NCBI GenBank assembly: GCA_010645155.1
Contig: CM021317.1
Coordinates: 7,635,417 to 7,699,416, forward strand
DNA from: Tigriopus japonicus
Taxonomy: Eukaryota; Arthropoda; Copepoda; Harpacticoida; Harpacticidae
Direction: 5' to 3'
DNA: 64,000 bases
Shown: positions 33,322 to 45,354 of the stretch, one piece after another
Layout of the letters: each line of letters starts with the position of its first letter
Numbering within the stretch: position 1 is the first letter of the stretch
Made by a program: the position numbers and the translations under genes
Notes under the pieces: model-generated
Databases searched by the model: none
Seen by the model: the letters and a program-made list of their open reading frames with translations, nothing else
Told to the model about the DNA's origin: nothing

Positions 33322-34531
33322 TTACGTGGCATGGAGCGGAAATTGGTACATCTCGTTCTTGACGTCTTCACGACAGTAGAACACATACGCTCTAATTTCC
33401 GATCGGTTCTCCTTGTAGACACACCTTGTGTCAGAGCTACATTGACAGCTGAAGTAAGAGGGAAAAAACACATTTTAATGACTAATTTGACATTCCCATT
33501 GCTCTTCATTATTCAGTAAAAAAGGACCTCTGTAAGTATGGAAGAGGTCCATATTTACATGATGAGGCCGGAGCAACTCGTACTAGGCAAATGAATCGCA
33601 TTGCGGATACTTACTAGGTGTTTTGGGTGTATTCATAGATGGGTCGAAGAGCACTGGCTGTTCGGGTGTGATATAGGGCCCATCCACATGGTACATTTCT
33701 CTGGCATTCTGGTTTCGAGTGGGTACCAATGATGTTAGCTAGGCGTCCACTCATTTCACGGTCATACTAGGAAACAAAAGAAATCTCAGCCATAAAACTT
33801 GTGCTCAACATTCCACAAAGTACAAAATTGTCTTGGTATTTCAATAATGGGAGCACCGCAAGAGTAACTAACATTCCAAGAACAATCATAAAATTCAACG
33901 CAGGCATTTGTGCTCTTGTACCTTCGATAGCTCTATTCTCTCATGAGAAACTCTAAGACAAACCATTCAATTGGCCACAATTTCCCATGGAATCGCCCGA
34001 ATGCAGAATACACCTCAGTGTTACGCACTACCTACATTTTCAATGCAATGACTCACAGAAGGGGGCCCCTAAAAAGTTGTGAGTCATCATGGCGTGATTC
34101 TCGAATGGTACCATCGCTAGAACCAACCGCAAGTTTCCTCTTTTCTCCTGTGAAACTCTAGTGGAGGAGTGAGTCTCTCTCACCGATTTACCACCAAACC
34201 AGGAGGTCAATGTCCAATGTCCAAGGAAAGAGATAGAATCTCATCGAGGAATTGGCCTGAGGGAAATTTCTCTTTCAAGGTGAAGGCGATGGATAGATAG
34301 ATGGATGCGACCAATCCTCGGCAAATCTGACCCCGAAAAAGTTCATTGATCTGGCCTCAAACGGTACTCCCAATCATGTCAAGTGTTTTAGATGTTCGCA
34401 TCAGACCACAAAATAAGAAGGGTTGTTCAACGTACCTTGGAGGTGCGTGTCCGGGGATAAGCATGAACCAGACTGGAGATAAGGATCAAGCCAAGAAGGC
34501 CAAGGATCAGGAGCTTTGTGGGTTGATTCAT
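33322..34531 (-). CDS. small secreted six-cysteine protein, 124 aa
   Basis: Exons (- strand): 34531-34436, 33766-33615 and 33448-33322 (stop TAA 33322-33324). Phases are 0 and 2, all GT-AG, and the frame stays open across all junctions. Residues 1-24 form a strong signal peptide (LLILGLLGLILISSLVHA), followed by a basic stretch (YPRTRTSK) that could be a short propeptide. The mature protein has six cysteines spaced C-x5-C-x24-C-x-C-x5-C-x15-C, including PCGWALYH, CQCSSDTRCVY and AYVFYC. The spacing suggests three disulfides and an extracellular role. I do not recognise the family; it has a layout seen in small arthropod secreted proteins, but no function should be assigned. Confidence 0.82.
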
Positions 34532-37490
34532 CCCTGGGCGAGAGAGATTAAGACGCACTTAAAAGTTGAACAAGCTCTTGTCACGATCAAATGAGGACTC
34601 TCTCCGTGTGTGTCTGGATCAACTCTGGTCGCTCTCTGTCTGCGGGAATCGGGTGTGAGAGAATAAGTAGTGAATGAGGGAATCAAGGGGAGAAGTGAAG
34701 GGGAGGAAGTGTGTTTTCACGGCAAATGTTCACGTGTTTCTGGATTGAAAAGTCTCTTCCGAGGAATTCTTATAGCTTTTCTGGTGCAAGTGGCCCGCTT
34801 AAAAAGCAACTCGTCTCACAGGGTTGCCACTCTGGCTCGAAACTCGACAAGTTTCTTTTTGGAGTCCTCAAGTCTTGGCCAGGGATTCAGGAGCAGTTTT
34901 GGGAAAATCATCTCAAGACGTGCTTGGATCGTGGTAGACCTCAGATCTGAGGAATTGGCATCCCTGATTTGAGACATATGAAGACATGATGCCATCTCCA
35001 AAGCAGGTTACAACAGATGCCTCGCAATGCGCGAGGATTTTTCGAGAAGCGCGGAGCTGAGCCAACTAACCGGGCGTTGCGCCGCCATTCACCGTTCGGA
35101 CGGTCCGTGGAGAAACAACAGCGCCAAGATGTGGGAAATTTGTTCCCACAAAAAAACCTAAATAAGAAATAGCTCCACAACTCAACTACGATGATCGACG
35201 AACGAGTATCCATGAATACATACGTTCAGACCAACATGTGGGCGCAGACAGTAATAGTACTTGAAAATACCAGTTCGATCAATTGACCTAGAGAGTCTCC
35301 CAAAATGTGGAATGTACTTCCAGTCATTGATTGCGTCACTCGTTGTTTTGCGTCGATCACGCCCAATCTCAACGCTCGACTTTAGAAGCATTTTTTTTAA
35401 TCCTTTATCCTTTTACAAACGTTTTTCGTACCTGACAACCCTATCTAATCTATCGTTAACCAAGGGATTCAAGATAATGTTGGCCAAGGTGCATGAAGCC
35501 TTCTTTTTTGAAAGCCAAGATTCGAAGCCGGAGGCCAATTATAAAAACTCTCACGAAGGAAACTGCTATTTTTTGCAACAGGAGACTTTTTATCCGAATG
35601 CACTCGTTTTGGCAGGCACGAACATTGTTAGCTACTCTCTCTACGCCAGATTTCAGGGCGACAAGCAGTCTGAGAGATTCATTTGAGACTCTCCTAAAGA
35701 GCCCCTAAATTCTGGTCGAGATGGTCTGAGAACCGAAATCACACTAAATCCACATCGCCTTTCAATCTAGATGCATTTAAGTCATGTGCCCCAAAAAAAT
35801 ATTCTTACTGAGATTCGTGTTTCTTGGAGCTTTGACGAGAATGCCTGGATTACCTCTGCTTGGAAACAATGAGTTCATCAGCTTATTGGCTTCCACGGAT
35901 TGCATACTCATTCAGAAACACGAGGGATGCCTGAGTTTTTAGACCCTTTTAAAATTTGAAATGACAGCCGGAGCAATTGGAATCGGGCATGGGTAATGGC
36001 CCATCCCAAAGGTAAGGCAACAAAGAGCCAATCTTAAACTGACAAGAAACGATGAAGCACCTCTGTTGCTACCTGAAACTTTGAACACAGACTCCTCAAT
36101 CATTGAACAAGACGATCTGGACACGGCATTTCAACCCAATATATGGATGGTTCTCGAGGTCCAAGTTGTATAAAGTCAGATCGTCTAATATATGAACGTC
36201 GATTTGCCTGCAAGCTACACTTAACCTCTAGAATCCCTTGATCGCTTGGCATCCGTGATCACAGATATATCAGCCCTAAAAAGCGTCTTATGATGTCTTT
36301 GGAGCTCAAAATACGTCGTGGTAGAAAACAAAAAACGTTGGTGGAACTGGGTTCCCAATGGTTTGATGAGTCATTGGACAAGAAGGCATTTTCAATTCAC
36401 TCGGCTTGGATTACAAATATATGGGACAAGTCAATGTCAGGGCAACCACAACGTTTCCAGCCTTGGGAAAGACATGTTGGATTGGTAACATTGACTTGTG
36501 CGAGAATTTGCTTTTCCCCTGATTAGAATGAGCGGTTGGTCGAAGGAAGAAGGAAACGTTTTCTCATTTCAATCCCCCTCAAGGAGATGGATGATGCACT
36601 TCAAATGCATTCATAGAGGTATACTCACAAAGATCAAGAGCAAAGATTTCCTCCAAGCATGACGAGGCAACAATGTGTTTCTTGGGTAGAGGGTTTCATG
36701 AAAAAAAAACAATTGTTCAAAAAACTTTTAATTGTACAAATGTTGAACAAAATTGCTAAACTTTCAGCAACACTGTATGTCACAATATATAAATCATTTA
36801 TTTACTTTTAAGGAATCACATCCCCCTGTCTTAACATGACTACTACACCAACACAAAAAAATAGTGATCGCCCAAAGACAACACCATCTCAATTTCATTT
36901 CACTTGGCATATTTCTTTGCACAGATGGTTTGAAAGCACCTGACGTTACACTAAGATAAGAATTGAAATGCAACTTAATCAAGCACATTTTCTCTCCACA
37001 TTTGTAAGACTTTTTAGCATCGATTTGCATCTTTTGCCTCTTGATTGTGTTAACTTGTATTATCGTTGGTCACATGTTTGGACCAAAGTTGGCGGGAAAG
37101 GTTTAGTGATCATAAAAAGGTGTCACTTCCTTGCTTAAGAGTCCTTGCTCAACCATACCAAGAATGAATTTTGATTGAACATCATTGCCTTCCATGATAC
37201 TACTTTGTGTGGCTTTTTAGATACAAGTAGTCCGTGATAAAACGGATAGGTTTTTCTCTGAAAAAAATCTCTATGGCGAAATCATGCAACCTCAAAACTA
37301 ATGAAGCAAGACAATGCAGTTTTTCCTTCTGTGAGACTGAATCGCCAACCCAAAGTGGATTAAACTTTGAGAACTACTTGAAACTCAGCTCGATTGATCT
37401 TGAAATATCGTGCAGCATTTCAACCAAGCAAAAAGAACTCACGAATCATTCATATTGTGTCTCTATCGCTTTGTAGATTTGTCATTAGTA
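34532..37490. other. intergenic with unrecognised, possibly decayed coding sequence
   Basis: The first part should hold the 5' leader and promoter of the secreted gene at 34531. From about 34.7 to 36.5 kb several frames on the + strand stay open for 60-140 codons (34711-34950, 35261-35686, 36290-36526), and 34990-35150 is richer in G+C than its surroundings. No motif was recognised. It could be a decayed retroelement or transposon. The rest is plain A+T-rich DNA. Confidence 0.35.
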
Positions 37491-37498
37491 ATGGGCGG

Positions 37499-37871
37499 AA
37501 AAATAAAATGAAATAAAACGACAAAAAGAAAAGTTCCTAAGCAAAAAATATGGCCCAAAAAGTTTTTCCTCTCAATTTGTCATTCAGTAGGCCAAATTTT
37601 ATTGGTCTGTATTTTTCATTCGACAGATAGCTAGTTCCCGATTTTTAGGCCAAAACTTCTTGCACTTGTTTTTTTCACCTTGGAAAAAATTGACAACCTT
37701 TTCTAAGGTGACATTCGGAATCGCGAAAAAAAAGTTTTCTGCTTGAAATTTCAAGAAAATACGAAAGTAAGGAAAAAAATCAGATGTGAAGTCAGTAGCC
37801 AAAAAAGGTTTTTCACGACAAAAAATTCAAAAACTTAAAAAAAATAAGTTATCTTTTTAGTCCTCGCTCTA
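37499..37871. mobile_element. hAT-type miniature element, 373 bp
   Basis: It is flanked by 8-mers GTCATTAG (37491-37498) and GTCATTAA (37872-37879), which fit the hAT target pattern. Termini TAATGGGCGGAAAAATAAA and, folded, TAGAGCGAGGACTAAAAAG are weakly inverted. A+T-rich interior without coding sequence. Confidence 0.65.
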
Positions 37872-37879
37872 GTCATTAA

Positions 37880-38727
37880 TTTATCCTAATTAATGTCTGT
37901 ATTTGTTTGTTTATTTAACTCATACCCAATGATCTGCATCTCGAATTGACTTTCTGCACTTTTCTTCGAATTTGGACAAGACTTGTAAAAATGTGACGTC
38001 CAGTTTGATTGCTAATATTTTATATTTTAGTGCTCATAAGATAAACCAACTCTCCTTTAACTCCTGTAACTCTCCTTTTTATCTTGTTCATGACTATTTT
38101 ATCTCCACGTGACCAAAGCAAATACTAGGAACTGAAATAAGTCGACAGACGAGGAAAATGAAACTCGCGGCCTGCTCCCCAGACAGTTTTATAGACTATA
38201 TAGTAGTCGTAGTACACCCTAAAGATGAGCTTCTTCTATTATTACAAGCCATCGTACACCGATTGAATCACCCGCCACAATGCCCAAGATGCATGCGGAC
38301 AATTTATAGTTTATGAGAGCTACTTCATGCCCAGTTCAACAACGGTTATCAATCATTTTTGGGGGAAGCAGCGCCAACATCCAATTCTTGGAACCCACAG
38401 ATTCCTTTAGTGTCTCTCTGAGTTTCAAGAATTTCCATCGAAAGCCAAGGTGAATGATTTATGCCGTCATAGGTCGTTTTACTCGTCCAAATTTCCCAGA
38501 ACCCGTGGAAAAAAACATTGGCACGGGAAATGCCTTGGCTCTCAAACACCTCGTTGCGCAAAACTTGGTGGGATTGATGTCGTTCAAGCGGATTATAGCA
38601 AAGCACACTCAAAATTCTGACCAGACGGGGAATTAAGGAAATAAATGGGTTTACGCCTCTGAAAAGAACAGTCAGAGTGGAGCCATCATACCTGAATGGG
38701 GTGATGTCAAATGCGTTTTAGAGTTTG
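37880..38727. other. intergenic, candidate 3' region of a - strand gene
   Basis: Mostly non-coding. On the - strand a frame from an AG acceptor at 38659 is open for 103 codons to a stop at 38349-38351; it could be an alternative last exon for the candidate exon 38728-38956, but it has no recognisable domain. Confidence 0.35.
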
Positions 38728-38956
38728 TTACTGACCAGATTGCGAGGGAGTGGATGGACTATTTACAATTGGTGATCCGATGATTTCACGCGAATCCAAA
38801 CTTGATTTGGATTCGGAGGAACTTTTTCTTTCAATGTTTGGCAGTTTATGGCTTTGATCTTTCGATATTCGACTGACAGGGTCATGTTGGCACATCCCGA
38901 TTGACTGGACTTGGCAACAATAGATCCGCAATCGGTGATGACATGCTTTCAGATTT
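38728..38956 (-). CDS. candidate terminal exon of an unknown gene
   Basis: On the - strand an acceptor TTTTCTAG at 38957-38964 is followed by 76 open codons and a TAA at 38728-38730. The peptide begins with a basic, cysteine-rich segment (CHHRLRIYCCQVQSIGMCQH) and continues into a hydrophilic Ser-rich tail (ERKSSSESKSSLDSRE, SPIVNSPSTPSQSGQ). That composition looks like a real intracellular tail, for example a palmitoylated juxtamembrane segment followed by a phospho-tail, but no family is recognised. A GTAACA donor at 38731 would allow splicing onward to a frame at 38658-38349. No upstream exons were found. Confidence 0.35.
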
Positions 38957-39451
38957 CTAGAAAATGAGGGATCTTTGGTAGTTGTTGGGTTGTTTTATTT
39001 GCAATTTTTGAGCTTGAATCAAAATGTGGACAAATTTCTGACCCAAAAAAACAAGACTGGAAATTTCTGACCATAAAAATGAGAGACATGTTTCACATCT
39101 GAAAAAGGAAAAGGATTATTTTGCTGTTTCATCTGATCATTTAATCCTTTGATACTTAGAGAATATGAAGCTATATATAAATAGAAATAAGCATGCTCGA
39201 TCAAGTTTTGTTACATAAACTGCGATTGAAAAACACATGACAATAAATGATGAGCAAAAATACATGTCGGGGGAATCTGTAGGGTTAACAAGCTATCTAT
39301 TTATGAAATCACAATGTTTTAAGACTAGAACAAAATATTAAAGGAATGTTGAATGGTCCGAGACCTTTCAAATTACTTTGAAATTTGATTTAATAAGATA
39401 AAATAAAATTAGATTTTAGAAATTGTTATCATATAACATGATTCAAAGTGA

Positions 39452-39716
39452 GGAGTCGTGGCGTCACGATTAGCGCAGCTTCCTATGGTGAGAGGGATCC
39501 CAGGTTCGATTCACCTCCCCGACTTTCTCAAGTAAACTTTTAGACGCCATTTCACACCCACAGACGGAGAACTGTTCTGGTACCGGAGACGAGATTGCCT
39601 ATCGGAACAATTAGGACGATGTGATAGCTGGGTTCGCTAGCCGAGCGAGACTCAACCCTCCGATCCTAGCACCAACACTCCAAAAGCTGTAGTTTTAGTA
39701 AATGAATCAATTTCAA
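39452..39716 (+). mobile_element. tRNA-derived SINE
   Basis: Head with A-box-like GATTAGCGCAGCTTCC near 39471 and B box GGTTCGATTCA at 39503-39513, closing CTCCCCGAC against an opening GTCGTGG. It is followed by a body (GAACTGTTCTGGTACC, GGGTTCGCTAGCC) and a tail TAAATGAATCAATTTC that recalls the (AATC)n end of the LINE at 19674-21243. The head could be mistaken for a tRNA but has poor stems. Confidence 0.55.
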
Positions 39717-39769
39717 TATCTTTCATTCCTGTGATGCCAACATCTTCGAATGCATGCAGCACTTGCGCC

Positions 39770-40123
39770 TTAATACATTTGAATTGAAACAATACTGTGT
39801 GGCTTCAAGAGCATTCATAGGCTCTGTCCTAACCCAGGGTTGGAGGTCAGCTTTAGCGATCGTAGAGGTTTTCCGTGCGCTCTGAGAGCACCTCCAAATC
39901 CAAGGGAATTGAGGCTGGTTTGATCAATGAAGTCCTCCTCTCTTCCAAATTTTCATCTTTTGCCCATTAGTCTTCGTCTTCGTTGTTTAGATCTGCCAAC
40001 ATTAACAGTAACTCGTTGAAAGACCAAATATCATTTAAAAGTTTATTTAATGTCGTAACGTTAATTGTTAACTTTCTTTTCAGGGAATCCCATTCCTGGT
40101 AGCGGTAATTAAAAATCCGCAAG
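39770..40123 (+). mobile_element. 5'-truncated LINE 3' end
   Basis: The segment from CTTCAAGAGCATTCATAGGC to AGCGATCGTAGAGGTTTT matches 59820-59890 of the LINE at 59055-59985. It continues through TCTGCCAACATTAACAGTAA (as in the repeat at 3121-3466) to the shared tail GGGAATCCCATTCCTGG, ending AAAAATCCGCA. It is a dead fragment. Confidence 0.75.
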
Positions 40124-40522
40124 CCAGCAAAAAAAGGAAATGTCTCCCGAGAATCGCGTGGAGTACACCACCTGCCTATCTCAATAAGGACTTAAAGAGG
40201 GCTTCTATTTTCACGTCGAAAGTATTGGTGTTATTATAAAAAAACACAGTAGCTTTTTTATGTGTTAAGACTTGGACACTGATGCAACCAATTATCACCT
40301 CAAACCGAACCCAAACATACTCCTCGTACTCGACTACAACGTTCAGTTCCTCCTCCACTTTCGACCCATTGAGGAGTGTTGGTTGGGGGTAGGTTTCCAT
40401 GACTAAAGCGTGTTAATATTTTTATGTTAATAAAGGTTCTAAACATTCAATCTGTGTTTTTACACTTTGCCCACATCTTTAACTTTTCTTGCAACTTTAC
40501 AGGTTGGGGGGAGGGTCACAAT

Positions 40523-40849
40523 TAGTGATCGACCAAAAGGGCCCTTAGCCGAAATCGAAAATTTCGGCCAAAAGATGGCTTAATCAAAAAACGAATGCAA
40601 CTGACAATAAACTAATATGCAGATTGGGCACAATCAATTTTAATTTTGTTTGCTTGTGGAAATAGAAAAAGAACCAATCGAATCTTCCAAGTTGGTAATA
40701 AAATGAGACAAAATCTGGCTCAGAGGCTTTTGGACAAGAAAAAATTTAAAATTGTCTCTCAAACACAACTCGGTAAAGCAAATGTCTGTTTACGATTTCG
40801 CAACCGAAACCCTGAAATTTCGGCCAAAATCTCACTCGATCCATCTCTT
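40523..40849. mobile_element. hAT-type ACCGAAA-family element, copy 1 (old)
   Basis: Perfect 8-bp duplication GTCACAAT at 40515-40522 and 40850-40857 (T at 2, A at 7). Termini TAGTGATCGACCAAAAGGG and, folded, AAGAGATGGATCGAGTGAG are the most diverged of the four family members. Interior GCCGAAATCGAAAATTTCGG and AACCGAAACCCTGAAATTTC motifs tie it to the copies at 45067, 54643 and 62390. No coding capacity. Confidence 0.75.
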
Positions 40850-40857
40850 GTCACAAT

Positions 40858-43387
40858 TACTGTGGTACCTAGTAACCTAAACAAGAGACACGATTGTTAG
40901 TCGTTCACTATTTGATGAATCGTAATTTTATAACATTCCTCATCAATGGTGCCTGCGTGCAGGAAGTCTCTTCCTCAAAATTCAAAGTGAAATATTGCCA
41001 CTTTTAAAGCATTCGGAAATGAGAAAGATAGCTCTGGGCGAGGTATCTAAATTGAGGTACAAAATCAGGCGTCTGGTTTCTACTCAACCAGGCATCCACA
41101 AGAGTTTCTTTCGACGTCGAGAATCCTTTTGTGTGCGTTTTTGTGCTCGTCACTATCGTTCACTTCACTCTGTTTGGCTTTATGTCTATATGCTCTTTAA
41201 AAACTGGATTTTTATGTCAGTGGAGTGGAGGAGCTCCAAACGGTTTTTATAGCCCCCCTCGTTCAGGTTTCTCGGCAAATAAAATGACCAAGTCGTCTTG
41301 AAGCAAAAATTATCAACTTGTTGTTTACAATGTGCCCGAAACTTTAGCAATGGAGTCCCCAAAGGAAGCATTCTCTCGCCTCATAAACGTCAAAACCATG
41401 CCACGCTCTTGAAAGCGTGGCCTCTAATGCAATTATTCTTTTCGTTTTTGCATGTCTCCTTGTTACGTAAGACCCGGAAAAATGTCTGAGAATGTACGCA
41501 TCGGGATCATTTCTCCATTTCGTCTTTATGACGAGGCCCATCACGTTCATCATACGCCCCATTGAGAATCAGACTAATACCATAAATTCTATGCAAAGTA
41601 AGTGGAATTGAGGGTAACGTGATACAGCATTTTTCTCACATGCTTAACCCACGCGCCGTACAACTACTGAAAAAAGTAGTACGCATTGCCGTATGCAGCA
41701 TCATTCGAGGGAGGAACTCCTTCAATTCTGGACGAGAATCCCTCCCAGGAGTGATTTTAAGGTTCAGAGTTCAACTCAAGATTCCTTCAACTTGGCAAGC
41801 CCACGTTGGGGAGTTCATAACTATTAGTGAATTTAAGACTGCCATTTATTTCAGGTTTGTGTTTTGGGTACCACAATCTGTTATTTGTTTTGAAAGAAGA
41901 TGTAGGAACGCAAAAGATTTGTTTTGATGAGGAGAGAATTTTATGTACAGACATTTCGAGGATGCAAAATAAAGTTCCTTCAGAATTCAGAGGGAGAGCT
42001 TTTGCTCAAAGTGGTTGATTTTGGAAATAAATATAACTCAAATCCTTTTAGATTTCATTCACTAGCACCCTTGAAGTGGGAAAATGTATTGACCAGGGAT
42101 TGAAAAATTACATCCATTGTTGCTCAAGCATACATCTGCACCCAAAGTAATGTTGCATGTTAAAGTGTGTAAAGTAAGCTTTTCTGATGCAACTCATAAT
42201 CAAGGACTAGGAACAATTCTTACTGGTTTTTTTTTCCGTGACAAACAGGATCCTAGTACAAATTGAAAGATGTCCATGACGTCAAAGTCCAAATTCAAGT
42301 CTCAAATAACAAGTGTATGAATGTACAGTAGTTGGCATTCCAAACTTCTAACAAACATGCGCTTGGATGTTTGATGGACATGCAGTCCCATCAAAAATGC
42401 TCTCGGACGGCGCCACAAATGGCCTAAATTGCGGTAAGCCTAAACATCTTTCTCACAACACTGAGAGAACAAGATACAGGGTGTCCATGCCGGACATTTG
42501 GAAATGTTGCCACTTTTGACAATGGATTTTGGAAACCAAACAACTGTAACTACGAAGATAGGCACATCTCCAAGTCATTTCTTTTTCAGTCATTTCTTTC
42601 CATGTTCGGAGAGGGCAATAACAAAGTGTAATAATTACATGAAAGAGATCTTAAACATTTTCAGTTTTTGTTCACTTTGCCAATAATATAGCTTACAAAC
42701 TATAAACATCCCTAAAAAAGATCTTTGCGAAAATTATGTAGCATCAAACGTAAGCTTGAGAGGATTGAGAAATTGGACTCTCAGTCATTTTTGCTACATT
42801 GTGAGAACCTCAATTGCATGAGCACACACAATTTTGATTGTCAGCAATATTTTAGAGCTATAGTAATCGTATTTTATCACATTTTCCTCACATTCCAAGA
42901 TAAACTTACGCAGTGATCAATAAAGCCAAGGAAGAAGACTTATAAAATTATTGCGAGAGTAAATGACAATTGGGAAGTTGGTTATCAGTCCTACGGATGT
43001 ACAAATGGAAAAACGTTCTTCAATCAATCCAAAGGTAGTGTTTTCCAGGTCAGATCGATTGGAAGAGAAGCGTTTTGATAGGCTACCAGGCTCTATATGT
43101 TTTCATTTGGACTTCCCCTTGGGTTATTTTGCTATGGGTCCACAAATGTGGGTCGCATCACTCATCAATCAACTTGGTACTGAGAATCTTAAAAGCAAAA
43201 AATGTCCAGTTTATTGCATGGGTTTCTGGAAAGACAGGAATCGTTTTTTATTATAATCAACCAAATTTGTTTCACATGGCATGACCAAGCATATGTGTCC
43301 TAAATAATCAATGTCTCAGGTATCAGCTTAACCAAACGTCGAAGTTAATGTAAATGCTCTCTGTATCGAAGTACAGAAAGTATTGGC
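40858..43387. other. intergenic, no gene recognised
   Basis: A+T-rich, with several open frames under 105 codons and no motifs. A lone TACAGGGTGTCC at 42476-42487 looks like one end of a mariner-type element, but no partner end was found within a few kilobases. Confidence 0.5.
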
Positions 43388-43645
43388 TGAGTGTAATAGA
43401 ACAAATTCAGCTGGGGATTCTGGGGCCAAAATGGCTAGGGATGCGTTAGATTTGAGACTCACCTACCATAAAACTTAATCAAAATTAGGGAGCCCAATTC
43501 GTTTTCTTCATTTTGACAATCAATTAAAATAAGATTTTTTCCTCACGTGGCAAACTAAAACTATGAAATGTCCAAACTTAGTTCTGACCCATCCCTAGCC
43601 ATTTTGGCCCCAGAATCTCCAGCTGAATTCGTTCGATTACACTCA
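43388..43645. repeat. miniature element with ~60-bp inverted repeats
   Basis: The left arm (TGAGTGTAATAGAAC, AATTCAGCTGGGGATTCTGG, GGCCAAAATGGCTAGGGATG) is mirrored by the right arm (TGAGTGTAATCGAAC, AATTCAGCTGGAGATTCTGG, GGCCAAAATGGCTAGGGATG). The 258-bp unit has no coding sequence. The arms differ at only a few positions, so it is relatively young. The flanks share TTGG, but no certain target duplication was found. Confidence 0.8.
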
Positions 43646-45058
43646 TTGGGTCCTTGAATGAAAGATACAAGAGCACAGGGGTACTTGACAAGAGGCATTG
43701 TGGGGGGAATTGTTGTCAATTTTAAAGGGTCATACCTTTAGACTTCAACGTTTGATTGTGTAGAAAGCTGAGAAATGTATTTACCTAACCCAAGTACTGC
43801 GAAATTATGTTTTTATTGCTAAAAATCACTGATGTTATCGCCACACTGGTCGTCCCAAAAGCAGCTGTTCTTGTTTGATGCAAGACCTTTTTTTACTCAT
43901 TCCTTCACGTTAGGGCAAAGTACCTTGTGAAATTTGCGAAAAAATGTTTTTACTCCAAAACCCATTACTTCAAGATTTAAAATATCTTAATATGAAGTTC
44001 GGTTATGGGCCATTCTTGAAAGATAATGCAAATTTAAATTTGCTAAGACTATTTGAATTTCCTGCTCATCGTGCCGTCCAATGTTGCCATGCTGTGCTTT
44101 CTTGTGCCATTTTTTTTTGAATTTGTTATCCATGATGAAGTTGGTCTTGAAAGTTTTCTCATGTGAAATCAAAAGCCAATTTCTGAGACCATCAATGATG
44201 ACAAGAATATGACCCTCCATTCTTGAGAGGACAGCTGTATTTACAAATTTCAGAATAGATGACCTAGAATGTGGCCTTTTTAAAATTTTTCTACCGATAC
44301 GTTTTGTTTGAAATCATAGGAACACTCATTAAGCTATTCCGCTCACATATTGCGACAAACTGATATAATGAATGAAAACTTGAAAAAAAGACGGTCAAAT
44401 TTTGAACAAGCAAAATATTGTCTGTCAGTTGTTATGTTTTTCTTTTACTTGTAGTTAGCCTTTCAATAGTTGACATCGTGTGCTGAATGCTTTTCAATCA
44501 ACAGCTCAAAAATCCTATTTTTGGAGTTGTTTCAAGATTCTTGTATTCAACTATATACCAATTGACTTAATTGACTTTGTTGCAAAACCCTTGATTAAAT
44601 TGCTCACACATGGAACTTAATTAACCCAACTCGTGTAACAACCTGAATGACTTGAGCCCGACATAGAGCAATTTAGAGGACTTCCGTGGTCGAGCAAATT
44701 TTCAAAATTAGCTTTTGAAAGAAAAACGTTCTGTCCACTTTCATGTTTTCTGTGCTGTGCAAGACCCATATAGATCTCCAACCGTTTTGAGCACAATGTA
44801 ATGGTCAGTCTGGCTTTACTTACGTATTCTTTACTGATGCGACCAAGTAATGTTTTTCGGCCAAGTGTTGGACCGTGCTTAGTTTTTGGGTCAAAAAGCG
44901 TAACGCAACCTGACTTTCAGAAAAAAGACTTAAACTCAAAGTGAAAAAAACCGGCTACACTTTTTATTTTTTTCGCATCACTGATATTCTTCAAGTATTC
45001 TTCACGAAATTATTGGACGCATGTTGACGCATAAAACATTTCAATGCGTGATACATAT
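43646..45058. other. intergenic, no gene recognised
   Basis: A+T-rich. The segment 43720-43800 resembles an arm of the foldback element in the tmie intron (GGGTCATACCTTTAGACTTC, then AACGTTTGATTG). Nothing else was recognised. Confidence 0.5.
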
Positions 45059-45066
45059 CCAACGTC

Positions 45067-45346
45067 TGCTGATGGACCGAAGGGCTCAAAAATGAAAACG
45101 AAAGCAGCTGACTAAAACATTGTATAAATGCAAATTTCACCTTAAAAATTGAGATTGCCCATGTGTTCGATGTTGGGTGGTCACAAATTTTGAAAAATCG
45201 GAAAACTTAAATTTCAGAGGTGTTTGGACCAAAATGTTCTCGATTTTGGTGTCAAACTCTAAACGTTATAGTCTGCCTTCGGTTTCGGTGGCCATAACCG
45301 AAACCGAAACCAATATCGGCCGAAAGCGCTTTCTGTTCGTCACAAC
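45067..45346. mobile_element. hAT-type ACCGAAA-family element, copy 2
   Basis: Flanking 8-mers are CCAACGTC (45059-45066) and CCTACGTC (45347-45354), one mismatch. The interior is collinear with 62390-62722 (CATGTGTTCGATGTTGG, AAAAATCGGAAAACTTAAAT, TTTCAGAGG), with the same ACCGAAACCGAAACC and GGCCGAAAGCGCTTTC motifs near the right end. Termini are degraded (TGATGGACCGAAGGGCTC on the left). Confidence 0.75.
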
Positions 45347-45354
45347 CCTACGTC

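Noticed and set aside
42476..42500. Lone TACAGGGTGTCC mariner-type end
   Set aside because: No matching inverted end was found nearby; may be a solo relic or chance.
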